Assembly: GCF_000002875.2 (NCBI RefSeq) | Contig: NC_009408.2 | Location: forward strand, 1 to 64,000 | Direction of reading: 5' to 3' | Length of the DNA: 64,000 bases | Origin: Leishmania infantum JPCM5 | Lineage: Eukaryota > Euglenozoa > Kinetoplastea > Trypanosomatida > Trypanosomatidae | Shown: positions 50,459 to 61,500 of the stretch, piece after piece | How positions within the stretch are numbered: position 1 is the stretch's first letter | How the letters are laid out: the number at the start of each line of letters is the position of its first letter | Program-made: the position numbers and the translations under genes | The notes under the pieces: generated by a model | The model's input: only the letters and a program-made list of their open reading frames with translations | The model's database searches: none | What the model was told of the DNA's origin: nothing

Positions 50459-52090
50459 ATGGAGGGGGCCTCTGACAAACTTTTGAGGGAGCCGTTCCGA
50501 GCCAACTTCAAGCGAGAGCGCTCCAGCTCCTACTCCACCGAGAGAGGCAGCCCGACGTCTCCGCATCTTCGGCGGCTTCGTCCCCTGCCGACATCGTCTT
50601 CCGAGGGCAAAGGCGCTGCGGACGGCGACGGCGAGGAAGACCCGCATACTCGGCGGCAAGCCGAGCCGGAGCTCTTCGAGCTCACTCCTCATGGCGGAAC
50701 CGCCAACACAAACGTGCGTGCAACGCGCTTTGGTGTAGAGGGTCTTCGCATCGGGCGAGACCCCAGCTGCTGTGACCTGGTGCTTCCCTCGAACTCGGTA
50801 TCGAGGCTTCATTGCGTACTCTCTGTCCTTGGTGATGACGTGTTCGTGCACGACAACAGCTTCAACGGCACTTTCATCAATGGCCGCCGCGTAGGGCGGG
50901 GCCGATGCTCGGTGTTGCATCCGCGCGACACACTTTCCTTCCTGAACCCCACACTAGAGGAGGCAAGCCGGTGTGGGTTTGAGTTTGCGCCGTTGCCGGG
51001 GCACTCCTCATCAGCCTTTACAGCAGTGGAAGGACTGCGGCGGTACGAGCTAGGGCCGGTGCTTGGTCAAGGGAGCTTGGCGGCGGTGCGGCTTGGTATA
51101 GACCGGGAGACGGGGGCACCAGTCGCTATCAAACTGATTGAGCGGGGGCGCTTCTCCTGTGAGGAGGCTGCGGCCTCACTGCACACAGAGATCGAAATGA
51201 TGCGCAGCATGGATCACCCACATGTTGTACGGGTGGTGGACGCGTTTGAGGGCAGCGGCTGTGTCGCATTGGTCATGGAGTACGTGCGCGGCGGCGACCT
51301 GTTTGACTACATCGTCGGACGCGGACGCAACCCTTTCACCGAGGCTGAAGCGCGCCATCTCTTCGGGCAGCTCCTCGAGGCAATTTTGTACATCCACGGC
51401 CGAAGCATAATCCACTGCGATCTCAAGCCGGAGAACGTGCTCGTTGACGTCGTCAGGAGAGGGTCCGATGGCGAGGTTGACACGACCTCAGCCTCGGCGA
51501 CGGCGACGACGCAGGGTGTGGCGTCATCGGCGCTGCAGACCGACGGCGATGCCGCGCTCTCCGTCGTGGACGATCACCAGGCGGAGGCAAAGACGGTTTC
51601 GCCATACGACGTGAGGCTGAAGCTGGCGGACTTTGGCAGTGCCAAGTACGAAGGCGGCGGCGCAGGGGGTGGCATGCTAGAGACCACCGGTGCCGCCACG
51701 CCAGTCTACGCAGCGCCGGAGCTGGCATGTTTTCCTGCGGACGGAGCACCACCGCACGAGATTACTGCGGTGGTGGATGTGTGGTCTCTAGGAGTGCTCC
51801 TTTACATTCTCTGCTCTGGTACCGTACCAAAGCCCCCCCGCGCTGACGCAGTCGTCGCCTTCAATCGGTCCATGACACATCTATCCGTTCTGTGTAAGGA
51901 CCTCATTGCGCGCATGATGACAGTGGACCCATCGCAGCGCCCTTCCCTCGCCGACGTCTGTCATCACCCCTGGCTCGACGGCCTCACGATCTCCGGCGCA
52001 CCGGACAGGGGCGCGCTGGGCAGCAAAGACGTCTTGTCTGTGACGGCGAAGCTGTCGCCGAGCTTTCCGGAGGCGGCGAAGCCGCTGTAG
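50459..52090 (+). CDS. FHA-domain protein kinase (CHK2/RAD53-like, HCD variant)
   Basis: This 543-aa protein has an FHA phosphothreonine-binding domain (about 75-170, with IGRDPSCCDLVLP and NGTFINGRRVGRG). A CAMK/CHK2-type kinase domain follows (about 196-507): glycine loop GQGSLAAV 203-210, Lys225, Glu244, catalytic loop IIHCDLKPENVLV (319-329), DFG 391-393 and APE 419-421. The HRD arginine is Cys320, so it is a non-RD kinase and may not need activation-loop phosphorylation. A disordered insert of about 55 residues (332-386) separates the catalytic loop from DFG. FHA plus kinase order suggests DNA-damage or cell-cycle checkpoint signalling. The start is the first ATG after the acceptor at 50330-50331. 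Confidence 0.9.
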   Translation: MEGASDKLLREPFRANFKRERSSSYSTERGSPTSPHLRRLRPLPTSSSEGKGAADGDGEEDPHTRRQAEPELFELTPHGGTANTNVRATRFGVEGLRIGRDPSCCDLVLPSNSVSRLHCVLSVLGDDVFVHDNSFNGTFINGRRVGRGRCSVLHPRDTLSFLNPTLEEASRCGFEFAPLPGHSSSAFTAVEGLRRYELGPVLGQGSLAAVRLGIDRETGAPVAIKLIERGRFSCEEAAASLHTEIEMMRSMDHPHVVRVVDAFEGSGCVALVMEYVRGGDLFDYIVGRGRNPFTEAEARHLFGQLLEAILYIHGRSIIHCDLKPENVLVDVVRRGSDGEVDTTSASATATTQGVASSALQTDGDAALSVVDDHQAEAKTVSPYDVRLKLADFGSAKYEGGGAGGGMLETTGAATPVYAAPELACFPADGAPPHEITAVVDVWSLGVLLYILCSGTVPKPPRADAVVAFNRSMTHLSVLCKDLIARMMTVDPSQRPSLADVCHHPWLDGLTISGAPDRGALGSKDVLSVTAKLSPSFPEAAKPL

Positions 52091-53114
52091 GGGCGCCACG
52101 GCGCACGCTCCAGTTTTTCCTGCAGGTGCGCTTCTGCTTCGGAAGGCGCGGCGGCTCCAGCGTCGCCGCTGACGCAAGATCACGTGCCACTCTCCGGCAC
52201 TCCTTTGGCACCATTGCCACTGCATCTTGTTGCGCACGCGCACAGAAAGGTGCGTCTCGCTCCTCTCCTCGGCCGTCTGCGAGTGTGCCGCTGTATGCCA
52301 TGCGGCGCATCCGTGCCCTCATCGGAAACAGGTGCATGCTTCCGGCGGAAAGGAGGGATATCCCGTGAGAGGCGAGAGTCAAGCGCTCCTCTGTGCGATT
52401 GCTTGAACACCTGCGTGTGTCAGCATGCCATATCCTCGGCTGCGAGAGAGGGGTAGGGCGGTGGTGCACCCACTCTTCCGTGCAAGCGCTCTGCGGCTTG
52501 TGTCCTCGTCTCAGCGGCGCTGCGTAGATTTCAGCTACAATGCGCAGGAAGGGGAGGGGCGATGGTGCTGTCTTCAAGAGGGTAGACCGTAAGCGCAATC
52601 AAAAAACAGCCAGCGGAGTTGTGGTGAGGCTGCGCCGCCCGCATTACACCGACCGCCTCCATCAGCAGTCCCACGTGCCGAGGGCACCGTGAGCCCACCT
52701 GTAAAGCTGCCTGCTCACACGTCCGAAGTAGGCTGCTTTCCTATGTTGCAACAGCTTCTGCAAACTCATGACAAACAATGCGGTCTCTCTGCACGCTGCC
52801 GGAGCTTCTGGCGAAGGCGCTCCGCGTGGCGTGTGTACCGATGCGGGAGCCCCTTTCCACTCTTTCTCCCGCATGCCGCCTTCTCCCTGCCCTTCCTTCC
52901 CGCCATGTCCTGCCGAGGGCTCGTGTGTTTCGTGCTCGCGCCTCACTTCACAACGGCGCAGCGCAGACAGACACTTACCGCTGACAGCGCCCTCGAAGTT
53001 CCCTCTCCGGGCCCTTCTATCGCACTTCAACCTCTCCATTCTTTTCTCCCCACCACGGCATACACGCTCACCTACGCAGGGCTGCGGTGGTGGACATCAT
53101 CGACATCATCGCCG
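52091..53114. other. Intergenic/UTR
   Basis: No gene is seen. The next gene's frame is open upstream to a GTG at 52689. The likely acceptor (AG at 53078-53079) lies 36 bases before the chosen ATG. Confidence 0.55.
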
Positions 53115-54518
53115 ATGACGGAGTCCGGCGCCGATGTCGTATGCACCGGCAAAGTGCCGCCGCCGGTCGACGCGGTCTCGCAGAGGTCGTCCACTGCAGC
53201 GGCAGAGGAGGCGACTTCGTATCAAGAGACGGTGCGCTTCTGCACGTGGCGCAAACACGTGCGCAACTTGTATCAGCACCTGTTTCACATTGACCTCGTC
53301 TGGGAAAGTCCGGTGGCGCAGTTCATGCCGTACGTGACGGCAAAGAGTGGCCTCACCACGCACACCATACTGAGCGGAACTCGCACAGGCGGCCAAGAGC
53401 AGAGCTACATCCAGCTCCTGTCTGCAACGGTGCCGCAGGACACGCAGGCCCTGGACGGATCCGATGTAGCCTACAGCGAGGCCACTGGTGAGGTCGGCGG
53501 GTACGGCATGGCGCCGCACGCCTGCGGCCTCAACATTGAGCGGCGCATTCTTCACGATGGGGATGTGCTGGCAGCCCGATACGCGCCAGTAAACCCGCTC
53601 CTCATCGCATCGTCCTCTAGCAACGGGAACCTGTATGTGTTTGACTGGTCGCGGGTGCCGCTGGGCCGCTTCCCGAATGAGCCTTCGCGGCCCCGCGCGC
53701 CGCTGCCGCCAAACGAACTCAGCAGTGACGCGACGGAGGAGGAGCGAGCCCAGTACCAGAAGCGAATGCGTGCACTCAATGTGGTGGTGACGGAGCAGGA
53801 CCGATGGGACCGTCGCACCGGTGAGGGGCAGCACGTGCTAACGCTGAAGGGCGGCAAGGGTGCCTCGGAAAACTTGGACTGGAGCACCAATGCGGAGGGT
53901 GTGGTGGCGTCTGGTTCCACAGGCCGAGTCTGTGTGTGGCGCGTGGCCAACTTGTCGAAGGACGACAGCCGCCAGGTGGAGCCGTTCAAGGTCTTCTCGC
54001 TCGAGGACGAGGAGGCGCGCGTCACGCAGGTGAACTTCTCGTGGACGTCGCCGGACACCTTCGTGGCGGCGTCCTCCACTGGTGCCGTGTACTTCAACGA
54101 TGTGCGCATGCAGCACACCACGGAGGTATTCTCCATCGAAAACGCGGCCACCTCCCTCGCCCTCTCCCCACTTGACGGGAACGCGCTGCTCGTTGGCGAC
54201 GCGCTGGGCAGCGTTCTTTTCTTCGACTTGCGCCAGAGCAGCAAGCCAGTGCAGGTGGACTGTCTGCATGACGACGAGGTGACCACCGTTCAGTGGTGCC
54301 CACACTCACGGCACCTTTTCTCCTCCGGCGGTCATGACGGTGTTGTCTGCATCTACAATCAGACCCGGCATAAGACGCTGTTCAAGCACTGGGGCCACAC
54401 CGATGTGATCATGGACCTGGGCTGGAGTTGGCAGGAAGATGGCGCTGGCCAGCTTGTGTCCACCGACAGCAACGCCATTATGTTATGGAGGCCGCGGGAC
54501 TTCTTCTACTGTGCTTGA
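53115..54518 (+). CDS. RbAp46/48 (MSI1)-like WD40 histone chaperone
   Basis: This 467-aa protein has an N-terminal helix (about 40-65, ETVRFCTWRKHVRNLYQHL) corresponding to the histone-H4-binding helix of the RBBP4/RBBP7 family. A seven-bladed WD40 propeller covers about 66-465, with blade ends such as NGNLYVFDWSRVPLG, GSTGRVCVWRVANL, LVGDALGSVLFFDLRQSSKP and SGGHDGVVCIYNQ and the terminal TDSNAIMLWRPRDFF. Such proteins serve as histone chaperones and subunits of CAF-1, HDAC and other chromatin complexes. The insert around residues 190-225 is Glu-rich, as in the family. First ATG after the acceptor at 53078-53079. Confidence 0.85.
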   Translation: MTESGADVVCTGKVPPPVDAVSQRSSTAAAEEATSYQETVRFCTWRKHVRNLYQHLFHIDLVWESPVAQFMPYVTAKSGLTTHTILSGTRTGGQEQSYIQLLSATVPQDTQALDGSDVAYSEATGEVGGYGMAPHACGLNIERRILHDGDVLAARYAPVNPLLIASSSSNGNLYVFDWSRVPLGRFPNEPSRPRAPLPPNELSSDATEEERAQYQKRMRALNVVVTEQDRWDRRTGEGQHVLTLKGGKGASENLDWSTNAEGVVASGSTGRVCVWRVANLSKDDSRQVEPFKVFSLEDEEARVTQVNFSWTSPDTFVAASSTGAVYFNDVRMQHTTEVFSIENAATSLALSPLDGNALLVGDALGSVLFFDLRQSSKPVQVDCLHDDEVTTVQWCPHSRHLFSSGGHDGVVCIYNQTRHKTLFKHWGHTDVIMDLGWSWQEDGAGQLVSTDSNAIMLWRPRDFFYCA

Positions 54519-55558
54519 TGAACATAACGCAGAAGAGGTACTCTGGGCAAGCAAAACGGTATGTTGCCGTGCACGGCGGCGGCCGTCTCCGTGGAGGGAG
54601 GGGGAGGAAGAGGCTCACCGCCTGTTGACTCGACTAAGGACGAGGGCCTACTGTTCTCTTGTCTGCGCACTGCCACGGGTGGAGGGCTCTGCCGCAGAGG
54701 CGCAACGGTGTGCGTCGTCTCTCTCTCTCCTCTGCGAGTCGGTCGCTCTTGCCTGAGTTTCTGTGTAATCTCGTGGGCGGATGCTTGGCGGCGCAACGCG
54801 CTGAACGAGCGGCACGGACTTCGGGTCCTGCTCCTCGGCCCGCTTCTATTTCCCACACGTGGGCGTGCAAGCACCGCCGGTACCTTTCGCGCACACGTCC
54901 TCCTCTGTCTCTGTGAAGCGCACGCTGTCTTTCAGAGGCATTGGCCAAAAGAGGGTGCTGGAGGGTGTCATAGAAGGCGTACGATGCCGTCGCATAATAG
55001 GGTGCTCGCACGCAGTGCGCGCGCACTTGACGAGAGGCGTGCGTGTGTGCGTACGTGCGCGTGTGCGCCGTTTAGCAGATGCATAGAGACGCTAAGCGCG
55101 AATGAGAGAAACGAAGGCAAGTGTGCGCGAGAGACACGGCTGCGGACGCGCGTTTTCTTGGTTGCGTTCCGCACTGCGGTGGCCGCAGCCGCGCCGCTGT
55201 GGGGTTACTCTGGTGGGCGTGGCGTTGTGCCGCTTCTCGCAGCGTGTTGTTGCTTCTCTTATCTGTTAGTCGCTTTGAATGCGGCGGCTTTCATCTAATG
55301 CTTCCCCCCCTCTTCCGCCACGTGCCCATCGGCCAGGTCGCCAGGTCTGACGGCACACCGCTAAACTGCAGCCGCCCGCCTTGCTGTTGCGTGTGCGCTC
55401 CCTCACTCCTCACTGCATCTCACTTCCACGTATCATCTCCGCGCCCTGCTTCCACTGCCCGCTTTGCTGGCCACTCCACGTGCGCGCCTCGTACCGGACC
55501 CCTCTTCCCCTGTAGTTGTGCCCCTCTTGTAAACCACATCTTTCTCGAAGCAGCGCTC
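54519..55558. other. Intergenic/UTR
   Basis: No gene is seen. Frames open through here are upstream extensions of the helicase frame without support. AG at 55514-55515 follows a pyrimidine tract. Confidence 0.6.
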
Positions 55559-57376
55559 ATGTCCGAAGCCGAAGTACAGACGGAGTGGTCTGAGCTGCCG
55601 CTTGACACGCGGGTGCTCGAGGCCCTGACAGACCTAGCGTGGAAGAAGCCGACCGCCGTCCAAAGCGCTTGCGTGCCGCTCGCGCTCAAGGGCAAAGACA
55701 TCTCCATCCAATCCCGCACCGGCTCTGGTAAGACCGGTGCCTTTGTCATCCCAGCCGTGCAGCGCATCATCACGGAGCGGGAGCAACGTGGCAATGCTCG
55801 AGCACTGCCCAACCCGCGCGTCCTCATTCTTGTTCCGTCAGTCGAGTTGTGCGAGCAGACGGCCGAGGCGGCGCAGTTGATAGCCAAGTATGTGCAGCCT
55901 CGGCTGATCATCGACAACCTGACGTCTGGCGGCGCCGTGACGGCAAGACGCATTCAGTCTGCCCACATAGTCATTACCACCGCCGCTCTACTGGCGAAGG
56001 GGTGCAGCCAGGGCACCGTGACGGCTGACACCTTCCAGCATGTCCGCTTTTTCGTCCTCGACGAGGCCGACGTGGTGGCCTCGATGGCGGAGCGATCCCT
56101 GCGCACGGTGCAGTCGTTGTTGCCACCGAGCATGCAGGTTATTCTAGCTTCCGCCACCCTAACCAAGGGCGTCGCGGCCGTCAAAGGCCAACTACTGCGG
56201 CACCCGGTGAATGTGGTGCTCACGTCAGAGGACGTGGAGGAGTTGGCGCGTGGCGACGTCGAGGACAGCGCAGCCTCGCCGCAGGGCCCGGTTGTCGAGT
56301 CCCGTGTCAGGGTGAGGGACCCGCTGAAGAAGACACTGCACCAGTACTACTTGGTGGCCACGGACGAGTGCCACAGCCACACGCTTCTCTTTGGTCTCTA
56401 CCGCATGGCCCTCATCACCGGCAAGACACTCATCTTCGTGAACGACGACGAGCAAACGTATCGTCTCCAGAATTTCCTGGAGCAACTCGGGGTGGCAACG
56501 CTCGCGTACGATGCAAACCTACCCATCAACGTGCGCCTCGACACTCTGCGTCGTTTCCAAAGCGGCATGGTGTCCACGCTCGTGTGCACCGATGGCACAC
56601 TGGAGAGCGCAATGCAGCTGCAAGCTTCGCTGGAGGAGTTGCGACCAGGTGAGAAGGGCTCGGACGGTCAGTCGGGGTCATCGTCATCGCGGCGCCGGTC
56701 GCGGTCGGCTTCCGTGTGTAGTCGTGCGAACACCGAGGCGCCATCGGCATTGCACCGCGGCATCGACTTTGCGCACGTGCGCAACGTTGTTCTGTTCGAC
56801 GGGGTGGAGGCGACTGACCCAATCGCATTGTCTCGTTACATTCACCGCATCGGCCGCGCAGGTCGTGCCGGCGAGGAGGGCGTGTCCATCGCGATTTTCA
56901 CCGTGCCGCAAGCCCGCAAGTATCTGCGCCCGCTACAGGAGTACTGCACAGAGCGCGGCGACGCCATTCGGCCGTTTCGGCAGATGCAGCGGGCTGAGGT
57001 GGCAAAGCTGCAGTACCGCGTGGACAGCGTGCTCGGCAACATCACGCGTGCCTCGACGCGCAAGATGAGGGTGGCCTCCGTCGCCGCGGAGCTGAGTCGT
57101 AGCTCGTACCTGGCGAATCACCTCTCGCAGAAGGACACGGACGCCCTGCAGAGAGTTATGCGGCGGTCCTCAAAGAGGATCAGGGTGGAGCGCAACATCC
57201 TCGAGGTGCCCGAGTACATGCATCTGTCGACGGCAGACGACGTAGGCGCGTACCGGAAGCGTGTGCAAGCCAAGCAGACGCAGTCGAACCGTCTGCGCAA
57301 GGCAACGCAGAAGGCTTCCGCAGACCCGCTGAAGGCGGTGGTGTCTAAGCTGCGCTCCTCCAAGCGCAAGGCATAA
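55559..57376 (+). CDS. DBP9/DDX56-type DEAD-box RNA helicase
   Basis: This 605-aa nucleolar helicase is expected to act in 60S subunit assembly. Q-motif region WKKPTAVQ; motif I SRTGSGKT (52-59); motif II DEAD (168-171); motif III SAT (198-200). Motif VI is YIHRIGRAGRAGEEGVS. A disordered Ser/Arg-rich insert (about 365-395) interrupts the second RecA domain before DFAHVRNVVLFDGVEATDP, as in DBP9 proteins. The basic C-terminal tail ends SSKRKA. The DBP9-type features are SATLTKG, CTDGTLE and the long insert. First ATG after the acceptor at 55514-55515; 146 in-frame codons upstream are excluded. Confidence 0.9.
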   Translation: MSEAEVQTEWSELPLDTRVLEALTDLAWKKPTAVQSACVPLALKGKDISIQSRTGSGKTGAFVIPAVQRIITEREQRGNARALPNPRVLILVPSVELCEQTAEAAQLIAKYVQPRLIIDNLTSGGAVTARRIQSAHIVITTAALLAKGCSQGTVTADTFQHVRFFVLDEADVVASMAERSLRTVQSLLPPSMQVILASATLTKGVAAVKGQLLRHPVNVVLTSEDVEELARGDVEDSAASPQGPVVESRVRVRDPLKKTLHQYYLVATDECHSHTLLFGLYRMALITGKTLIFVNDDEQTYRLQNFLEQLGVATLAYDANLPINVRLDTLRRFQSGMVSTLVCTDGTLESAMQLQASLEELRPGEKGSDGQSGSSSSRRRSRSASVCSRANTEAPSALHRGIDFAHVRNVVLFDGVEATDPIALSRYIHRIGRAGRAGEEGVSIAIFTVPQARKYLRPLQEYCTERGDAIRPFRQMQRAEVAKLQYRVDSVLGNITRASTRKMRVASVAAELSRSSYLANHLSQKDTDALQRVMRRSSKRIRVERNILEVPEYMHLSTADDVGAYRKRVQAKQTQSNRLRKATQKASADPLKAVVSKLRSSKRKA

Positions 57377-58539
57377 AGCCATAAGCGCAGAGCCGAAAAG
57401 GGAGGGAGATGATGAATGCAGCGCACTCTGTGTAAAATGGAGACGGACGGACGGCAAGATGAGGTGCTCTCTCTCTGTGTTGGTGTGTGCAGGTGTCCAT
57501 GCACGCATGACTGTGTGGCACCGCTGGCATTGGCTGATTTTGTGGGGAAGGGGTTTGCCGCTCTTTTTTTGCACATCTTCGTAGGAGTGCTGCAGAGGTG
57601 TGCGGAGCCGTCCACCTCCCCTCGTCCTTGTTGTTCCCGTCGCTTGTCCACCGTGACAGCGTCTCTTGGACCTTGATACCCGTCTCCGTCTGCCGCCGCC
57701 GCCCCCCCCTCCTCCTCACCATCACCAGCGCGTAAGCAGGTGTGCTAAGCTTCTTGTTATTCGATTAAGGGACGCATTACGCGATTCAGCATTCTCAACG
57801 TCTGCCACTGCCTCGAGCAGCGAAGAGTGCCGCGACGTGCGCATTCCTCTTGCTCTCTGGCCAACTTCATGAGTCACTGTGTGCCACAGGCACCGTAGCG
57901 AACGCACCCCAATTCGAGGTTTTCCACTGAGCAATTTGAGTGCATGTGCCGATAGGAGCTGCTCTGCGCATGCGGCACGGTCCGCGTGCCTTGCGTGCCT
58001 GCTTTCCATCTCTCGGCGAAGGACGCCATGCGACATGTTCCCTCTCACACTCCCCTTTGTTCTTTGGTGGTGTTCGCCGTACTCCGAACGATGGGCTTCT
58101 GGTGCACATGTGCGCGTGTACGCGCGCACCGTGCTGACGCACCGACGCACACCTGCACATCGGCTCGTCCTCTTCTCTCATCGTAATACCGCGGCTGCGC
58201 ATCTGTGGGCGTATTTCAAGCGCGATTGAGCGACGCTGTTCCGCGCGTGAGCAACACACGCGCACAAGAACGCTCACTCACCCAAACCAATCGGCCAAGA
58301 GCCGGACACGGGCCAGAGCGGGCCCAAGTCTTTGGTGACGTCCATCCGTGTGCGTGTGTTCGTGCGCCGAGGTGTCTCGCTCGAATCACCTGTTCGCTTG
58401 CTCGGCGAGGAAGGGCGACGAGTCAGCAACAGCGTGGTGCCGCTGCAGCGTCTTATGTGAGGCGCTGCCGTGTGCCTTCCGTGCCCTTGCTGTGAATCGA
58501 CCTCGTTCGTTGTTTTTCTGCCCCTGTTGTTGCACCACC
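57377..58539. other. Intergenic/UTR
   Basis: No gene is seen. Pyrimidine-rich sequence (58495-58530) lies just before the next start, with the nearest AG around 58459-58460. Confidence 0.6.
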
Positions 58540-61500
58540 ATGACGACGGATGCGTCACCGGTGAACCCCTATCTGCTGTTCAGCCGCGCGGACGAGTTCA
58601 GCACGGATGCCAAGATCGACTATGCGCTCCGTCACTATGGCCTCTACACCTCGAGGGGGGACAGCGCCACATTTGCGCCAACGCCGCTGAACACCGAGCT
58701 TGATCGCCGTACGCTCGTCCGCACGCTGGAGGAGCTCAAGCGGGGCGTCTCCTTGGGTGACCGACTGCTCCCAGTCACGCCGAGCACATGCACAACACAT
58801 AACACGAACGCCAGCGCCTTCTCGTCGCCGGAGGACGCTGCGTCACCTCAGTTTGACGCCCCCAATGACGGTGACGCCTCGAACGTGTTCTTCGACGGCA
58901 CTGACGACCTCGACGCCAAGCCGTGGGATACCGCCGCGAGCAGCCATGCAAACTACTGGAACTGGCAGATGGAGGTGCTCTACCAGTCCTACCACATCTG
59001 GATCGCACTTGATTACGGGCGAGGCGTCTTCAGCATCACGCGCAACGGCGTCGTTCTGGTCGATCGCATGCCGACCATCGTCGCATCGATCCTGCAGGTG
59101 GTTGAGACGACGCTGCACGCCCGCGAGCAGGACCTGCAGCAGCTGCGCACCTTCGTCGATGGCGCCATCGCTGACGAGCAGACTCGATCACGCGTGATGC
59201 AGCAGGTGTGGAGTCCCACTGTTTTTGTAAGCGTGGTGTTGCTGAACGTTCCGCATGAGGTGGAGAAGGCTGTCCCCTTCAGCCGGCCCACCTCATCCGA
59301 GGCGGAGGCGGCCCGCGGTGGCATTCACCGCCAACGACAACGAAATCAACCCAGCGTCATCATGTACCCTCCTGAGTACCGCCGCTTCACACCTCTGGAG
59401 ACTGACGGCGGCGAGCACTCTCGCTGCTCGGCCGTGACAGTGCTCTTTCACTGCGATGCTCGGGAGCTGCTCAACGACGGCACGTTCCTGGACCGCCTTC
59501 GAGACCTTCTCTGCCGCTACGAAAGTGTCTACCGGGAGCGCAGCACGCGAGAGGAGTGGCCGCAGTCATCGCTGGGTGCGTCGCTGGAGTACCTGGTGTG
59601 CGCGATGCCGGAGAAAACGCCGGAGTGCAACACGCTTATCTTAGTCAGCAACGTCGGCGCCAAGACCTCGTCCGAAGCATTCACCTTCTTGCAGAGCACT
59701 GTGCGACGCAAGAACCTCATCGTCTCCATTGTGGCGCTGAATCGCCTGCTCGCGTTCGACTCCCCCGAGCTCAGCCCACTCGCCCGGTTCCTGTCGTCTG
59801 TTGGCGGCTTCGCTGTGCATGTAGACTACTGGCTGGCGCTCGCGGCACCCCGGCTGAACAACGAGTGGTGCCGCAAGTTTGAGGGGGCGCGGTGCTTGGC
59901 TCAGCAGATATTTGTACACCTCATCAAAGGGTTTCCGGTGACCATCCCGGGCGCCATGCGGCGCGATTTGCTTGCGGACGCCGTTGGCGAGCCAGTGGTT
60001 CTCTATGACGGCGACCACGACCTGCCCGACTTCGTCATTGGCGCCTCCATGAAGGAGGTGTTGCGTGCCTCGGCGGCGCTGCGCTTCAACCAGGGGTGGA
60101 GCGTTCTGATCGACTATCGCGATGAGTCTGCCACGTCGCATATGGCAGCACGCTACGACCACGACTTCCACCGCGGCACCATCACGCTGCACTACGAGAT
60201 GAACATCAACCGGCCGGCGGTGTATCGGCGCCTGCTCGTGTCAGGGACAAAGGCGCTGGTCGACCGCTTCTGCAGAACTCGGTGGGACGACGAGACGACA
60301 AACTCGGTCGGCGAGGGCAACGGCCACTGGCTCGCGTATCTCTCGCTGCTGCGACTGCGGGTGATAATGTGGATGAAGGCAGAGCAGGCTCTTATGCAGC
60401 TGGTCAACGCGGGCCCGCGGCAGACGCCGATGAGCGCCATCCCTGATCTCGCCCATCTCTCCTCCGCCGAGGGCGTGCTGTCGCAGTGGTTTAATGTTTC
60501 CACGGTGTACTCTCTAGGCGTCTTCTTCCGTTTTGAGCAGTTGCCACCCAGTATGCTGGTGAGCTACACCCGCGCCCAAGTCACGAATGGGGCGCCGACG
60601 GAGGCCGCCGCACGCGCCTGTGTACGGACGGCGATGGAGCGGCGCCACCGACTTGTCGGCCGCGAGGAAGATCTCACGTATCTGCACACGGAGACGGTGA
60701 CTACGCCTTCGTCTTTTTCAGGTGCCGCGAACGCCGCCCGCGACGTCTTCTCTCTGGTGCAGTTCTTCCCACAGTACGAAACGAGGTCCGGCAGCGACTT
60801 TGGTCTAGCCGGCGCCTTCGAGTGCCGCGTGAGCTGTGTATTGTGCGATCGTGCCACGCAGGAAGCACTCATATGCGCGCTGCTGAGCGACATCGAGGAG
60901 GCGGTGAGCGAGCGCAACAGGGCGACGGCACGCAAAGATCGGCATCTGCTGGTGCGCACGTCGTATCATACAGAAAACGAACAGGCGCTTCAGTTAGTGA
61001 AAACCAGCCTCAGCACGCGGCGCATGCGACTGCTGACGAGCTACACGGAGGGGAAGCGGTACCCCGGCGCGGACGCTGGCTCCGCTGCACAGGAGAAAGG
61101 TGCGTATAAGTTAGGGTTCCCGCTGCTCTTCCGCATTCCGCTGCTGTCCTTCCCGTGGCCGCTGCTGAATGCGCTGTGCTTCCGCTGGATCCTCGGCTGC
61201 AGCGAGTTTTACCCGTTCCTCGCTGAGGAGATCTTCAGCCACATTGTCTCACGCCGCCTGCACGCGGGATTTGCGCTCATCGTGTACTACACATCATCGC
61301 TCAAGGCAGTGCTCATGAAGCGCGTCGGCGATCCCGAGACACACTCGGACGTGTGCCTATTCGACGTACTGGAGGCAATACCCTCGTCGACGTCGACAGC
61401 GGTGCCAGCGGCGCAGATTTCCCTGCGGCGCCTTGTCACGCCGTTCAAGCGAGCGCGGTCGTCGCTGTGGACGTACACGCACGACATTGAAGAGGACATG

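Noticed and set aside
54561..55558. Open frames upstream of the DBP9 gene, including a 146-codon in-frame extension
   Set aside because: The extension starts at a non-ATG codon and crosses the splice acceptor at 55514-55515. Family length fits the ATG at 55559.
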